A stretch of DNA of 64,000 nt from Citromicrobium sp. JLT1363 (lineage in GTDB: Bacteria > Pseudomonadota > Alphaproteobacteria > Sphingomonadales > Sphingomonadaceae). Location of the stretch: contig NZ_AEUE01000003.1 in assembly GCF_000186705.1 (NCBI RefSeq), positions 248,001-312,000 of the forward strand, written 5' to 3'. This document shows, one piece after another, positions 33,245 to 42,964 of the stretch. The notes beneath the pieces are model-generated. The model saw nothing but the letters and a program-made list of their open reading frames with translations, was not told the origin of the DNA and made no database searches. Each line of letters starts with the position of its first letter. Positions within the stretch are counted from its first letter, which is position 1. The translations under genes were made by a program, and so were the position numbers.

Positions 33245-33675
33245 GGCTGCGCTTCCTGTGCGAGCATTGGCATCAGGCGCTTGAAATCGACCGGCTTGAA
33301 CATGATCGGAACGCCCTGTTTGGCAATTTCGCGCTGAACCTGCTCGGTCAGGTCGATATGGCCCGTCATCAGGACGGAACGCACCACCTTGGGCCGCAAT
33401 TGCGGATCGGCCCTGATCTCGCGGATGAGATCGAGGCCGCTGCCTTCCCCGAGGCGAAGATCCGTCAGCAGGACCACTGGCGTTGAAGCTTCCCGCACCT
33501 TGTCGAGCCCGCGTGCGACGTTGGCTGCGCCGCAGACTTCGAAGCGGTGCAACTCCAGCATCTCGACCAATTCCTCGCGGACATTGGCCTCGTCTTCGAC
33601 AACCAGGATCACTGACGAGGTTCCCCTGCGACTAACGAACTGAAACATATGCCATATCAATTGCTGCGAATCCAT
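33241..33675 (-). CDS. single-domain response regulator
   Basis: A 144-residue receiver protein: acidic pair ED at residues 27-28, phospho-acceptor Asp72 in LLTDLRLGEGSG, the switch Thr in VLMTGH and the conserved Lys in MFKPVDF. There is no output domain. The first ATG at 33675 was taken; 33648 is an alternative. Upstream codons in frame are not receiver-like. It is co-translated with the histidine kinase and may act as its partner or a phosphate sink. Confidence 0.85.
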   Translation of the reverse strand: MDSQQLIWHMFQFVSRRGTSSVILVVEDEANVREELVEMLELHRFEVCGAANVARGLDKVREASTPVVLLTDLRLGEGSGLDLIREIRADPQLRPKVVRSVLMTGHIDLTEQVQREIAKQGVPIMFKPVDFKRLMPMLAQEAQP

Positions 33676-33958
33676 TAACGATTGCCGCCGTCCGCCTGCC
33701 CGGCAGGGGTTCTGATGAGGAAATGGCGGCGACCGGCGAGCTTGTTGCAGGGCGTTTTCGCGTGGCGCGGCGGTCGGTTCCTTCGCCCTCGGACGAGGTC
33801 GAGGCCGCACACTCATGGCGCTTCGCCAGTGGCGCGCGCCATGCATCGTCGGGTGGAGCGATCGATGGTTCCGGAATCCGGCGCCGGCAACGTGCCCCGC
33901 CGCTTTCACTCCGGAGGAGGTCTGCAACCTTTCAGGTTCCTGGCATGGATGAAAAGCC

Positions 33959-34033
<75 letters not shown>

Positions 34034-34118
34034 ATGCGCAGGCGGACAGCCCCTATAGCGCCGTCGGCCACGATGTGAAGGGGTGGCATGGAGTCCGCGT
34101 CGCGCTAGAGCCGCATGC

Positions 34119-35270
34119 ATGACCGATCTCGCAACTGCCCGCGCCATTCTCGACACGCTGATCGGGTTCGACACGACCTCGCGCAACAGCAATCTCGAAC
34201 TTGTCGGGTGGGTGGAAGACTACCTGTCGCAGCACGGCGTTGCGTCGCAGCGCGTACCCAATGGCGATGGCCGGAAGGCCAACCTCTTCGCCACCTGTGG
34301 TCCGGCGGTGGAAGGCGGGGTGATCCTTTCGGGCCATACCGATGTGGTCCCGGTCGACGGGCAGGACTGGTCGAGCGATCCGTGGACCGTGCGCGAGGCT
34401 GACGGCAAGCTGTTCGGGCGCGGCGTGGCGGACATGAAGGGCTTCCTTGCGCTGGCGCTGGCCTTCGTCCCGCGCTTTGTTGCAGGGAAACTGCCGGTGC
34501 ATCTGGCGCTGAGTTACGACGAGGAGGTGGGTTGCCAGGGCGCGCCTTCGATGATCGCGCGGATGGCGGAGACGATCCCCGCCCCGCGCCTCGCCATCGT
34601 GGGCGAGCCCAGCCTGATGGGGATCATCACCGGGCACAAGGGCATCGCGGTGCACGAGGTGAGCGTGCGCGGGCACGCGGCGCATTCCTCGCTGGTCGAC
34701 CACGGCATCTCTGCCAACGGGGTGGCGGTGCGGCTGATGCACGATCTGCTCGATCTGTCGGAGGAATTGCGCGCGCGCGCCGACGCGGAAAACGGTTTCC
34801 AGCCGCCGCAGGCGACGCTGACCATCGGTGTGATGGAGGGCGGCACCGCCTCGAACATCCTCGCCGGCCATGCGCGGTTCCAGTTCGACTTGCGCTGCCC
34901 GCCGGAAGAGGACGCCGAAGCGATCCTCGCCCCGTTCAAGGCGCGCTGCGAGGCGCTGGATGCTGAAATGAAGAGCCGCTTCCCGGATGCAGGCGTGCGG
35001 GTGGAGCAGCACGCGGGCACGCCGCCGATGACGCCGCAGGGGAGCGATGATGCGGTGGACTTCGTGCGCGCGCTGACGGGCGAGAACACGCCGCCGGGGC
35101 AGGTCGCCTTCGCGGCCGAGGGTGGGCAGTTCCAGCAGGCAGGTTTCCCGACCGTGATCTGCGGCCCCGGCTCGATCGAGCAGGCGCACCAGCCCGACGA
35201 GTGGATTGCGCTAGATCAGTTGGAGAAAGGCGTGGCTTTCATGGCGCGGCTGGCGGAGCGGCTGGGGTAG
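34119..35270 (+). CDS. argE: acetylornithine deacetylase
   Basis: A 383-residue M20 metallopeptidase-family enzyme that removes acetyl from N-acetylornithine in arginine synthesis. Metal and catalytic motifs are present: SGHTDVVPVDG, GRGVADMKG, DEEVGC, GEPS and the late EQAHQPDEW histidine. The ATG at 34119 was chosen; upstream in-frame codons overlap the tRNA leader region. Close relatives such as succinyl-diaminopimelate desuccinylase differ in several of these motifs. Confidence 0.9.
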   Translation: MTDLATARAILDTLIGFDTTSRNSNLELVGWVEDYLSQHGVASQRVPNGDGRKANLFATCGPAVEGGVILSGHTDVVPVDGQDWSSDPWTVREADGKLFGRGVADMKGFLALALAFVPRFVAGKLPVHLALSYDEEVGCQGAPSMIARMAETIPAPRLAIVGEPSLMGIITGHKGIAVHEVSVRGHAAHSSLVDHGISANGVAVRLMHDLLDLSEELRARADAENGFQPPQATLTIGVMEGGTASNILAGHARFQFDLRCPPEEDAEAILAPFKARCEALDAEMKSRFPDAGVRVEQHAGTPPMTPQGSDDAVDFVRALTGENTPPGQVAFAAEGGQFQQAGFPTVICGPGSIEQAHQPDEWIALDQLEKGVAFMARLAERLG

Positions 35271-35287
35271 GGGCGGCCTCAATACAT

Positions 35288-35372
35288 CGTCATCCCGGCT
35301 CGGGGGCCGGGATCCCGCTTCTTCTGACGCTGCGCCGAAAAAGCGGGACCCCGGGTCAAGCCCGGGGTGACG
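35288..35372. repeat. REP-like inverted repeat
   Basis: Two GC-rich arms of about 32 bases (35288-35320 and 35341-35372) are imperfect inverted copies and themselves carry internal dyads such as CCCCGGGTCAAGCCCGGGG. Elements of this type are common between genes in Sphingomonadales. It separates argE and the convergent GST gene and can also stop transcription from both sides. Confidence 0.75.
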
Positions 35373-35381
35373 CAATTCGGA

Positions 35382-36242
35382 TTACTCCGGCTTGCTCGGA
35401 GCCAGCACCTTGCCTTCGAAATCCGCTGCCGAGTGCCGCTCACGCAGTTGCGAGGCTTCGTCGCCCCACACCTTGTTGACGATCCGCCCGCGCTTCACGG
35501 CCGGGCGGCTGGCGATCTCTTCCACCCAGCGCGCGACGTTCTCGTACTCGTCGATCGAGAGGAAGGTTTTCGCGTCCTCGTAGATATTGCCCTCCACGAA
35601 GGGTGCGAGCCAGGGGAAGGCGGCGATGTCGGCGATGGTGTAGTCGTCGCCCGCAAGGAAGCGCGCTTCGCCCAGCCGCTGGTCGGCGACGCTGAAGAGC
35701 CGCTTGGTTTCCATCGCGTAGCGGTTGATCGGGTATTCGAATTTCTCCGGCGCATAGGCGTAGAAATGGCCGAAGCCGCCGCCGATGAAGGGCGCGCTGC
35801 CGATCTGCCAGAACAGCCAGCTGAGCATTTCGGGGCGTTTCGGGCCGGTCAGCTGAAACGCGTCGAACTTCTCCGCCAGATGCAGCAGGATCGCGCCGCT
35901 TTCGAACACGCGCACCGGTACCTCGCCCGTCCGGTCGACCAGCGCAGGGATCTTCGAGTTCGGGTTGATCGCGACGAAGCCGGAGCCGAACTGCTCCCCC
36001 TCGCCGATATTGATCGTGTAGGCGTCGTATTCCGCCGGATGGCCGGCCTCGAGCAGTTCCTCGAGCATGATCGTCGCCTTCACGCCGTTGGGCGTGGCGA
36101 GCGAGTGGAGCTGGAAGGGGTTCCGGCCCGCAGGCAGCACCTTGTCCTCGCGCGCACCAGCCGTCGGCCGGTTGATGTTGGCGAACCTGCCGCCGTTTTC
36201 GGCGTCGTGCGTCCAGACCTTCGGCGGCGTATATTCGCTCAT
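35382..36242 (-). CDS. yghU: YghU-type glutathione S-transferase (glutathione-dependent disulfide reductase)
   Basis: A 286-residue nu-class GST-like protein. An N-terminal extension (EYTPPKVWTHDAENGGRFANINRP) is typical of YghU, followed by a thioredoxin-like domain (FQLHSLATPNGVKATIMLEE, NPNSKIPALVD, FESGAILLHLAEK) and a helical domain with FLAGDDYTIADIAAFPW. AGGAG lies 8 bases before the ATG at 36242. Family members reduce disulfides or peroxides with glutathione. Confidence 0.88.
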   Translation of the reverse strand: MSEYTPPKVWTHDAENGGRFANINRPTAGAREDKVLPAGRNPFQLHSLATPNGVKATIMLEELLEAGHPAEYDAYTINIGEGEQFGSGFVAINPNSKIPALVDRTGEVPVRVFESGAILLHLAEKFDAFQLTGPKRPEMLSWLFWQIGSAPFIGGGFGHFYAYAPEKFEYPINRYAMETKRLFSVADQRLGEARFLAGDDYTIADIAAFPWLAPFVEGNIYEDAKTFLSIDEYENVARWVEEIASRPAVKRGRIVNKVWGDEASQLRERHSAADFEGKVLAPSKPE

Positions 36243-36336
36243 GGCAATGCTCCTGACTTGGGTGCGACCCGTCCGCCACGCCATTTGGGCGCGCGCACGG
36301 GAACCGCAAGCGCGCGCCGGAGCTTTCCAAGCCAAG

Positions 36337-37350
36337 ATGAATTCGCCAACCTCAAAGCTGATCTTTGTCGACGACAGCCTGCCCGGCATCACCCGCAAGG
36401 GTGCGGGCACGGGCTGGGCCTATTACGACCCCGACGGCAAGCTGATTCGCGACAAGGCGGAGCGCGAGCGGCTGAACGCCATCGCCCTGCCACCGGCCTA
36501 TGTCGATTGCTGGTTCTGCCCTGCGCCCAACGGGCACATCCTGGCCACCGGCTATGACGCCAAGGGCCGCAAGCAATATCGTTACCATCCCCAGTTCCGC
36601 GAGCTGCGCGAGGGGGAGAAGTTCGACAAGTGCCTGGCCTTCGGCAACCGCCTTCCCTTGCTGCGCAAGCGCGCCGTGGACGATCTGGAAGCGCGCGACA
36701 TGGGCCTTTCGCGCGCGCTGGCAGGCGTGGTGCGTCTGCTCGATCTCGGCGCGATCCGCGTCGGGAACGACAGCTACGCGCGCGACAACGGCAGTTACGG
36801 CGCGACGACGATCAAGAGCCACCATGTCACGGTGAAGGGCAGGACGCTGCGCTTCCGCTTCCGCGCCAAGTCCGGCAAGCACCGCGACCTTCAGCTGACC
36901 GACACGCATCTGGCGAAGATCGTGCGGCAGATGCAGGATCTCGACGGGCAGGATCTGTTCTCCTTCGTGCATGACGATGGCGACGTGCACGATGTGACCT
37001 CCAGCCACGTCAACGCCTATCTGCGGGAGGCGATGGGCGAGGATTTCACCGCCAAGAACTTCCGTACCTGGCACGCCAGCGTAATGGCCTTCGGACTGCT
37101 CGCGGGCGCGAAGGACGATCTGACGATCAAGGTGCTGACCGAAAACGTGGCCGAGCGGCTGGGCAATACGCCCGCAATCACCCGCAAGAGCTACATCCAC
37201 CCGGCGGTGTTCGATCTGATGGACCGGCAGGGCGCATGGCGCGAGGGGTTGCGCCTGCCCCGGAGCACGCGCTGGCTGTCGCGCGAGGAGCGCGGGCTGA
37301 TCGCCTTCCTCGAGGATGCCCCGCCGATCGCGGATCTTCTCGCTGCCTGA
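36337..37350 (+). CDS. DNA topoisomerase IB
   Basis: A 337-residue poxvirus/bacterial-type topoisomerase IB that relaxes supercoils through a 3'-phosphotyrosine. It has the N-terminal GITRKGAGTGWAYYDPDGK, the catalytic-domain AIRVGNDSYARDNGSYG with Arg141, KxxRF-like RFRFRAKSGK, and the catalytic Tyr286 in ITRKSYIHP. The ATG at 36337 was chosen because upstream frame overlaps the GST promoter region. Enzymes of this type are scattered in Alphaproteobacteria. Confidence 0.93.
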   Translation: MNSPTSKLIFVDDSLPGITRKGAGTGWAYYDPDGKLIRDKAERERLNAIALPPAYVDCWFCPAPNGHILATGYDAKGRKQYRYHPQFRELREGEKFDKCLAFGNRLPLLRKRAVDDLEARDMGLSRALAGVVRLLDLGAIRVGNDSYARDNGSYGATTIKSHHVTVKGRTLRFRFRAKSGKHRDLQLTDTHLAKIVRQMQDLDGQDLFSFVHDDGDVHDVTSSHVNAYLREAMGEDFTAKNFRTWHASVMAFGLLAGAKDDLTIKVLTENVAERLGNTPAITRKSYIHPAVFDLMDRQGAWREGLRLPRSTRWLSREERGLIAFLEDAPPIADLLAA

Positions 37351-37463
37351 CTATTTGCGTAAAACTAACATCGCTCAATCGCCCAAGCGCGAACCTGCTG
37401 TTAAGGCTTGGGGAGCACTGTCGGCGTCGAATCTGGTGGGATAGGCGCGAAAGAGGGACGCAT

Positions 37464-38486
37464 TTGCCCAACCATAAGCTGACCGCGGTCGACGCGGCCA
37501 ATTTCCTGCCGGCAAGCGTTCCGCCGCTTCTGGTGCAGACCATCTTCGGGCTCGGCCTGGCGGTCGCGATGATCGGCTTGCGCTCGCTCATCGATATCGT
37601 TGCGCCCAGTGCGGGGCCTTTCGCGCTGGTCTATCCGCTCGTCCTGATTGCGACCCTTTTCGGGCGGTTATTCGCTGGCATCGTGTGCCTGATCGTGTCC
37701 TTCCTGTGGGCCTGGTACGTCGTCCTGCCGTTCCACTGGTCGTTCGATTTCGAGGTGGCGAGCGATCAGTCGCGCGTGCTGATCAACTTCCTGGCGGCCT
37801 GCGTGGTGCTTACCCTGGCGGAGATCTTCCGCGCGGCGGTGCGCGTGCGCGAGGCGGAACTGCACGAATCGCTCGACCGGCGACGCTGGCTGATGGCGGA
37901 ACTGCAGCATCGCACGAAGAACAACTTCGCGCTGGTCGCCAGCATGATCGAACTGCAGAAGCGCCGGCAGGACAACCCCGCCGCCGCCGCCGCGCTGGAA
38001 GACGCGGCGAACCGCGTGTTCTCCTTCAGCCGCGCCTACGCGCAACTCGCCGTCGAAAGTGCCGAGCGCAAGGAAGGCGCGATCGACATGGCGAGCTATC
38101 TGGAGGATGTGATCGACCATCTGGTCCACGCCTCCTTCGACGATAATGTGAAGGTCGAGCGCCGCATCGCCCCGATCCCGCTGCCGCGCGATCAGGCGGT
38201 CGCTATCGGCCTGTTCCTCAACGAAGCGCTGACCAACGCGGCCAAGTATGCTTTCGGCGACGGGCGCCAGGGAGAGCTGACCATCGTGCTCGAAGGTTCG
38301 GCCAGCGACTGGCGGCTGGATGTGCGCGACAACGGGGCGGGGAGCGCCGCGCCGAGCGAGGCGGACGGCGGACTCGGCCGCAGCCTGATGCGCACCTTCG
38401 CCAGCCAGGCCGGGGCGGAACAGGATATCGAGGTGAACGATCAGGGGTGCCGCGTAACGCTGGCCCGGCAGCCATCGGCGGCCTAG
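37464..38486 (+). CDS. membrane histidine kinase of the HWE/HisKA_2 type
   Basis: A 340-residue kinase. Three to four N-terminal membrane helices (about residues 20-125, DUF4118-like) precede the H box ELQHRTKNNFALVASMIELQKRR and an HATPase domain with FLNEALTNAAKYAF and DNGAGSA. The start is a TTG at 37464 with GAGGG 6 bases upstream; no better start fits the membrane region. Kinases of this class in alphaproteobacteria often act in the general stress response, but no PhyR-like partner is next to it. Confidence 0.85.
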   Translation: MPNHKLTAVDAANFLPASVPPLLVQTIFGLGLAVAMIGLRSLIDIVAPSAGPFALVYPLVLIATLFGRLFAGIVCLIVSFLWAWYVVLPFHWSFDFEVASDQSRVLINFLAACVVLTLAEIFRAAVRVREAELHESLDRRRWLMAELQHRTKNNFALVASMIELQKRRQDNPAAAAALEDAANRVFSFSRAYAQLAVESAERKEGAIDMASYLEDVIDHLVHASFDDNVKVERRIAPIPLPRDQAVAIGLFLNEALTNAAKYAFGDGRQGELTIVLEGSASDWRLDVRDNGAGSAAPSEADGGLGRSLMRTFASQAGAEQDIEVNDQGCRVTLARQPSAA

Positions 38487-38570
38487 CGCGTCCGGCCGGG
38501 CTCCGCGCGGGACCGCGTGCGCGCCAGACCTTGTGTCGTGCGCGCCATGCAGGCACAGGCGCAGGCACCC

Positions 38571-40637
38571 ATGGGTGATCGCACACATCCCTTCTTCGAT
38601 ATGCACACGCACGGTTTCGTGCGGGTGGCGACCTGCACCCCTTCGGTGCGTCCGGCCGATGTGGCCAGCAATACCCAGAGTATCCTGACGCAAGCGCGCC
38701 ACGCGCACGAGGCGGGCGTGGACCTGGCCGTGTACCCCGAGCTGTGCGTGACCGGCTACGCCATCGACGATCTCCACCTTCAGGGTGCGGTGATCGACGC
38801 GGCGGAAGCTGCAATCGGCAAGATCGTCGAGGAGAGCGCAGGCCTCACCACGGTGCTGGTGATCGGCGCGCCGATCCAGCGCGGTGCGCGCCTTTACAAT
38901 TGCGCGCTGGCGATTGCGAACGGGCGCCTGCTCGGCGTGGTGCCCAAGAGCTACCTGCCCAATTACCGCGAGTTCTACGAAAAGCGCCAGTTCACCCACG
39001 GGCGCAATTGCCAGGGCCTCGATGTGACCATCGCCGGCCACCAGGCGCCCTTCGGCACCGATGTGATCTTCGCGGCCGACAATCTGCCCGGCTTCACCTT
39101 CGGCATCGAAATCTGCGAGGATTTCTGGGCCCCGCAGCCGCCCGGAATGCTGGCTGCGATGGCGGGCGCGAACATCCTGTGCAACCTGTCCGCCTCGCCC
39201 GTCACCATCGGTCGCGCGACCGACCGGCATACGCACTGCCAGTCCAGCTCCAGCCGGGGCATGTGCGCCTATGCCTATTCTGCAAGCGGGCATGGCGAGA
39301 GCACCACCGACCTCGCGTGGGACGGGCAGGGCGTGATCTACGAGCTCGGCTCTCTGGTGAAGCAGAGCGTGCGCTTCGACCGGACCGCAGAGCTGTGCGT
39401 GATCGACATCGACACCGCGCGGATCGTCAACGACCGGACGCGCAACGGCACGTTCCACGATGCGAGCGAGGCGGCGGGCCGGCCGGAGGACTGGTATCGG
39501 CGCGTGGCCTTCACCCACAACCACCAGCCCGGCGACTGGGGGCTGGAACGCCGGGTGCGGCGCTTCCCCTTCGTGCCCGACGATCCCGAAACGCTGCATG
39601 AGGACTGCTACGAGGCGGTGAACATCCAGGTCGATGCGCTGATGCGGCGGATCGAGGCGGTGGGGGCGAAGAGCCTGGTGATCGGCATTTCGGGCGGCCT
39701 CGATTCGACCCACGCGCTGCTGGTGGCGTGCATCGCGTGCGACCGGCTGGGCCTGCCGCGCGAGACCATCCGCGGCTACACGATGCCGGGCTTCGGCACG
39801 TCAGAGCGCACGAAGAACAACGCGATTCTGCTGATGGAGGCCGCCGGAATCGTGGCCGAAACCATCGACATCACCCCCGCCGCGCGGCGCATGCTCGAAG
39901 ACATCGGCCATCCTCACGCGGATGGAGACGCGGTGTACGACACCACGTTCGAGAACGTGCAGGCGGGGCTGCGCACCGATTACCTGTTCCGCCTTGCGGG
40001 CCACCATGGCGGGTTCGTGATCGGGACCGGCGACCTGTCCGAACTGGCGCTGGGCTGGTGCACCTACGGCGTGGGCGACCAGATGAGCCACTATGGCGTC
40101 AATTCGGGCGTCCCCAAGACCCTCATCCAGTACCTGATGCGCTGGATCATCGAGACCGACCAGTTCAGCCATGAACTCAACGAGGTGCTGGAAGACGTGC
40201 TCGGCACGGAAATCAGCCCCGAGCTGGTGCCGCCCGACGATGACGGTGCGATCCAGAGCACCGAGGACAAGATCGGCCCCTACGCGCTGCACGACTTCTT
40301 CCTCCACCACATCGCGCGCTACGGCCACAAGCCGAGCCATGTGGCGTTCCTCGCCTGGCACGCCTGGCGCGATGCCGGCGTCGGGCAATGGCCGCTTGGC
40401 TTCCCCGACGACGCCAAGCGCGCCTTCGATCTGCCGACGATCCGCACCTGGCTGGAGGTCTATTGCCGCCGGTTCTTCGGCTTCAGCCAGTTCAAGCGCA
40501 GTGCCATGCCCAACGGGCCCAAGGTCTCCATGGGCGGTGCCTTGTCGCCGCGGGGCGACTGGCGTGCGCCCAGCGATGCGGTGGCCGACGTGTGGATCGC
40601 CGAACTGGAGGCGAGTGTTCCCGGTAACGGGGCGTAG
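38571..40637 (+). CDS. nadE: glutamine-dependent NAD+ synthetase
   Basis: A 688-residue bifunctional enzyme. The nitrilase-type glutaminase half has the Glu in VYPELCVTGY, Lys in VPKSYLPNYREFYEKRQF and Cys in GIEICEDFWAP; the synthetase half has the PP-loop SGGLDST and GTGDLSELALGWCTYG. It makes NAD+ from deamido-NAD+ in the cytoplasm. The ATG at 38571 is chosen because family similarity starts at THPFFDMHTHGFVRVA; an in-frame ATG at 38547 is possible, as neither has a clear ribosome-binding site. Confidence 0.93.
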   Translation: MGDRTHPFFDMHTHGFVRVATCTPSVRPADVASNTQSILTQARHAHEAGVDLAVYPELCVTGYAIDDLHLQGAVIDAAEAAIGKIVEESAGLTTVLVIGAPIQRGARLYNCALAIANGRLLGVVPKSYLPNYREFYEKRQFTHGRNCQGLDVTIAGHQAPFGTDVIFAADNLPGFTFGIEICEDFWAPQPPGMLAAMAGANILCNLSASPVTIGRATDRHTHCQSSSSRGMCAYAYSASGHGESTTDLAWDGQGVIYELGSLVKQSVRFDRTAELCVIDIDTARIVNDRTRNGTFHDASEAAGRPEDWYRRVAFTHNHQPGDWGLERRVRRFPFVPDDPETLHEDCYEAVNIQVDALMRRIEAVGAKSLVIGISGGLDSTHALLVACIACDRLGLPRETIRGYTMPGFGTSERTKNNAILLMEAAGIVAETIDITPAARRMLEDIGHPHADGDAVYDTTFENVQAGLRTDYLFRLAGHHGGFVIGTGDLSELALGWCTYGVGDQMSHYGVNSGVPKTLIQYLMRWIIETDQFSHELNEVLEDVLGTEISPELVPPDDDGAIQSTEDKIGPYALHDFFLHHIARYGHKPSHVAFLAWHAWRDAGVGQWPLGFPDDAKRAFDLPTIRTWLEVYCRRFFGFSQFKRSAMPNGPKVSMGGALSPRGDWRAPSDAVADVWIAELEASVPGNGA

Positions 40638-40640
40638 GGC

Positions 40641-41531
40641 GTGCCTGCCTGGTCCGTAATCGTCCTCATCGTCTGCAATCTTGCGTGGGCGCTGAACGTC
40701 GTCGTTGGCAAGGTGGCGGTGGACGATCTGGCGATCCCGCCGATCTTCTTTGCCGGGCTGCGATCCGCAATCGTCGTCGTTGCGCTGTTGCCGCTGCTGT
40801 TGCGCGCCGTGCCTGCACGCCTTGCTGCGGTGCTGGCCGTGGGGCTGGCGATCAGCGGAGGCTCTTTCGCGCTCTTGTTCATGGGGTTGCAGACGGCTGA
40901 CCCGGCGACCGCCGGGGCGATCAGCCTGGTCGGCGCCCCCATGACGGTGCTGTTCGCCATCGTCTTCCTGGGCGAAACCGTTCGCTGGCGGCGCGCACTG
41001 GGGATGGTGCTCGCCTTTGCCGGGGTGCTGCTGGCGATCCTGTCCAAGGGGGCGCTGGCGGCGGGCGAGGGGGCCCTGCTGGTCTTCCTGTCGGCGCTGG
41101 TCGGCGCGCTCGGCGCGGTGTTCGTCAAGAAGCTGGATATGGGCGCGATGACCTTGCAGGCCTGGGCGGCGGTAGCCTCTGCCATCGTGCTGCTGCCGCT
41201 ATCGGCGGTGGTGGAGGACGGCCAGATTGCCAGCGCCGCGGCGTCACCCTGGGCGCTCGCCGGATGCCTGTTCTTTGCGGCCATCGTGGTCTCCATCGGC
41301 GCGACCGGGACCTACTTCGTCCTGTTCCGCAAGTTCGAGGCGAACATGGTGGTCCCGCTCACCCTGCTGCATCCGCTGATGACCATCGGGCTGGGCGCAT
41401 GGCTGACCAACGACACTGTCGGGTGGCGGCTGCTGGCAGGCGCGGCCATTGCGCTGGCAGGTGTGGCGATCATCGTGATCCGGCCGAGCGAGACCTTTAC
41501 CAAGCGCTTCCTGGTGCGACCGCGGATCTAG
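40641..41531 (+). CDS. EamA-family (DMT) transporter
   Basis: A 296-residue protein with about ten hydrophobic helices in two EamA repeats (for example GLAISGGSFALLFMGLQTADPATAG and VVPLTLLHPLMTIGLGAWL). Members export amino acids or other metabolites. The GTG start lies 3 bases after the nadE stop, so co-transcription is likely. The substrate is unknown. Confidence 0.85.
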   Translation: MPAWSVIVLIVCNLAWALNVVVGKVAVDDLAIPPIFFAGLRSAIVVVALLPLLLRAVPARLAAVLAVGLAISGGSFALLFMGLQTADPATAGAISLVGAPMTVLFAIVFLGETVRWRRALGMVLAFAGVLLAILSKGALAAGEGALLVFLSALVGALGAVFVKKLDMGAMTLQAWAAVASAIVLLPLSAVVEDGQIASAAASPWALAGCLFFAAIVVSIGATGTYFVLFRKFEANMVVPLTLLHPLMTIGLGAWLTNDTVGWRLLAGAAIALAGVAIIVIRPSETFTKRFLVRPRI

Positions 41532-41593
41532 CTTTGCCGCGTGCCGGTGGGCGGACAGGAGCCTGTTAACCCAACCCGTCTAAAGTAGTACCT

Positions 41594-42838
41594 GTGAAGG
41601 TCGAACGCCCCCCTCAGCATGACATCGAAGGCATGGTGGAGCGCGCCGCCGAGCTGCGCCTGCCCTTCCACAAGTGGCCGTTCGCGTTGCGCGACCTCTG
41701 GCGCAACCAGCAGGCATCGCGGCGCAGGCGCGAACTGGCCTTCATCAACCTGATCGGTCTCGTGACATGCCTGCTGTGCCTGCCGCTCGATTATTCGATC
41801 GGACCGCGCGTGCTCGAGATGGGGCTGATCCTGCGGCTCGGCCTCGTCGTGCCGGCCTACCTGTTGGCGATCTATTGCGCGCTGCAGGGCGGCTGGCTGC
41901 TCCAGCGCTGGACCTCGATCCTGCCCGCGGTGTGTTTCGCAGGCGTTGCCGGATATCTGGGCATGCACATCGGGCCTTCGGTTCAGAACGAATACTTCAT
42001 GGGCTCCGCGCTCCTCATCATCATTGCGGCCGTGGTCGTGCCCCTGCGCCCATATTCCGTCGCCGTGATGGTGCTGTTGTCGCTTACGGCCCTGTGGGCG
42101 GTGTGGGTCGCCCTGCCGCCCGTTCGCGCACAGCAAACCTTCGCACTGCTTGCCTACCTGACGGCGATCAGCCTGGTCGCACTTGCCATACCGTTTCGCA
42201 CCGCGATCCTGAAAGACCGCAACTTCCTGTATGCGCTGCGCGGAGAGCTCGCCTCCGAACGGCTGATCGCGGCGAACGAGCAATTGCGCGAACTCTCGCA
42301 CCGGGACGACCTGACCGGCCTGCCCAACCGCCGCTATTTCGAACGGATTTTCCACACCGCCTTTCGCGCAGCGAAAACGCGCGGCGACGACGTGGCGGTG
42401 ATGATGATCGACGTCGATCACTTCAAGCAGTTCAACGATACGCACGGCCATGCCGCGGGCGACCGCGCGCTGAAGCAGGTGGCCAAGGAACTGGAGAAGC
42501 AGTTCGCCCAGTCCGGCAGCACCGTGGCGCGCTATGGGGGCGAGGAATTCGTGGTGGTGGTCGAGCACGGTTCGCATGACGAGGCCCTGCGGCTTGCCGA
42601 TCGCGCACGCGATGCGGTGGCGCGGCGCCCCGTCACGCTCGATCTGGTGGGGCGCGTGTCGGTCACGGTCAGCATCGGCGTCGCGCTGCAGAGGAGCGAT
42701 GCCGCATCGCCCGAAGCATTGATCGAGCGCGCGGACGAGGCCCTGTACGAAGCGAAGAGAGCCGGGCGCAACATCGTGCGCCTCGCGCGCGAGGAAGATC
42801 GCCCCGGGGCGCCGGACGCGCTGAAGAAAAGCGCCTGA
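41594..42838 (+). CDS. diguanylate cyclase with membrane sensor (first of a tandem pair)
   Basis: A 414-residue protein with about six membrane segments (residues 45-205) and a GGDEF domain with DDLTGLPNRRYFE, MIDVDHFKQFNDTHGHAAGD and the active-site GGEEF. No RxxD inhibitory site is seen at the expected place before GGEEF, so feedback inhibition by c-di-GMP may be absent. It makes c-di-GMP, which usually promotes biofilm and lowers motility. The start is a GTG. It shares full-length architecture with the next gene. Confidence 0.9.
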   Translation: MKVERPPQHDIEGMVERAAELRLPFHKWPFALRDLWRNQQASRRRRELAFINLIGLVTCLLCLPLDYSIGPRVLEMGLILRLGLVVPAYLLAIYCALQGGWLLQRWTSILPAVCFAGVAGYLGMHIGPSVQNEYFMGSALLIIIAAVVVPLRPYSVAVMVLLSLTALWAVWVALPPVRAQQTFALLAYLTAISLVALAIPFRTAILKDRNFLYALRGELASERLIAANEQLRELSHRDDLTGLPNRRYFERIFHTAFRAAKTRGDDVAVMMIDVDHFKQFNDTHGHAAGDRALKQVAKELEKQFAQSGSTVARYGGEEFVVVVEHGSHDEALRLADRARDAVARRPVTLDLVGRVSVTVSIGVALQRSDAASPEALIERADEALYEAKRAGRNIVRLAREEDRPGAPDALKKSA

Positions 42839-42964
42839 GGGCCCGCGGGGCCTGCTGCGCCTCGCACCTGCGCCTGGCTTTCGCGCCGCGTGGCCCTGTT
42901 CGTCCGGGCGGCGTGCGGATGGAGCACCAAGAGGGCGTTAACCTCTTCCCCCTATCCGGGGGCC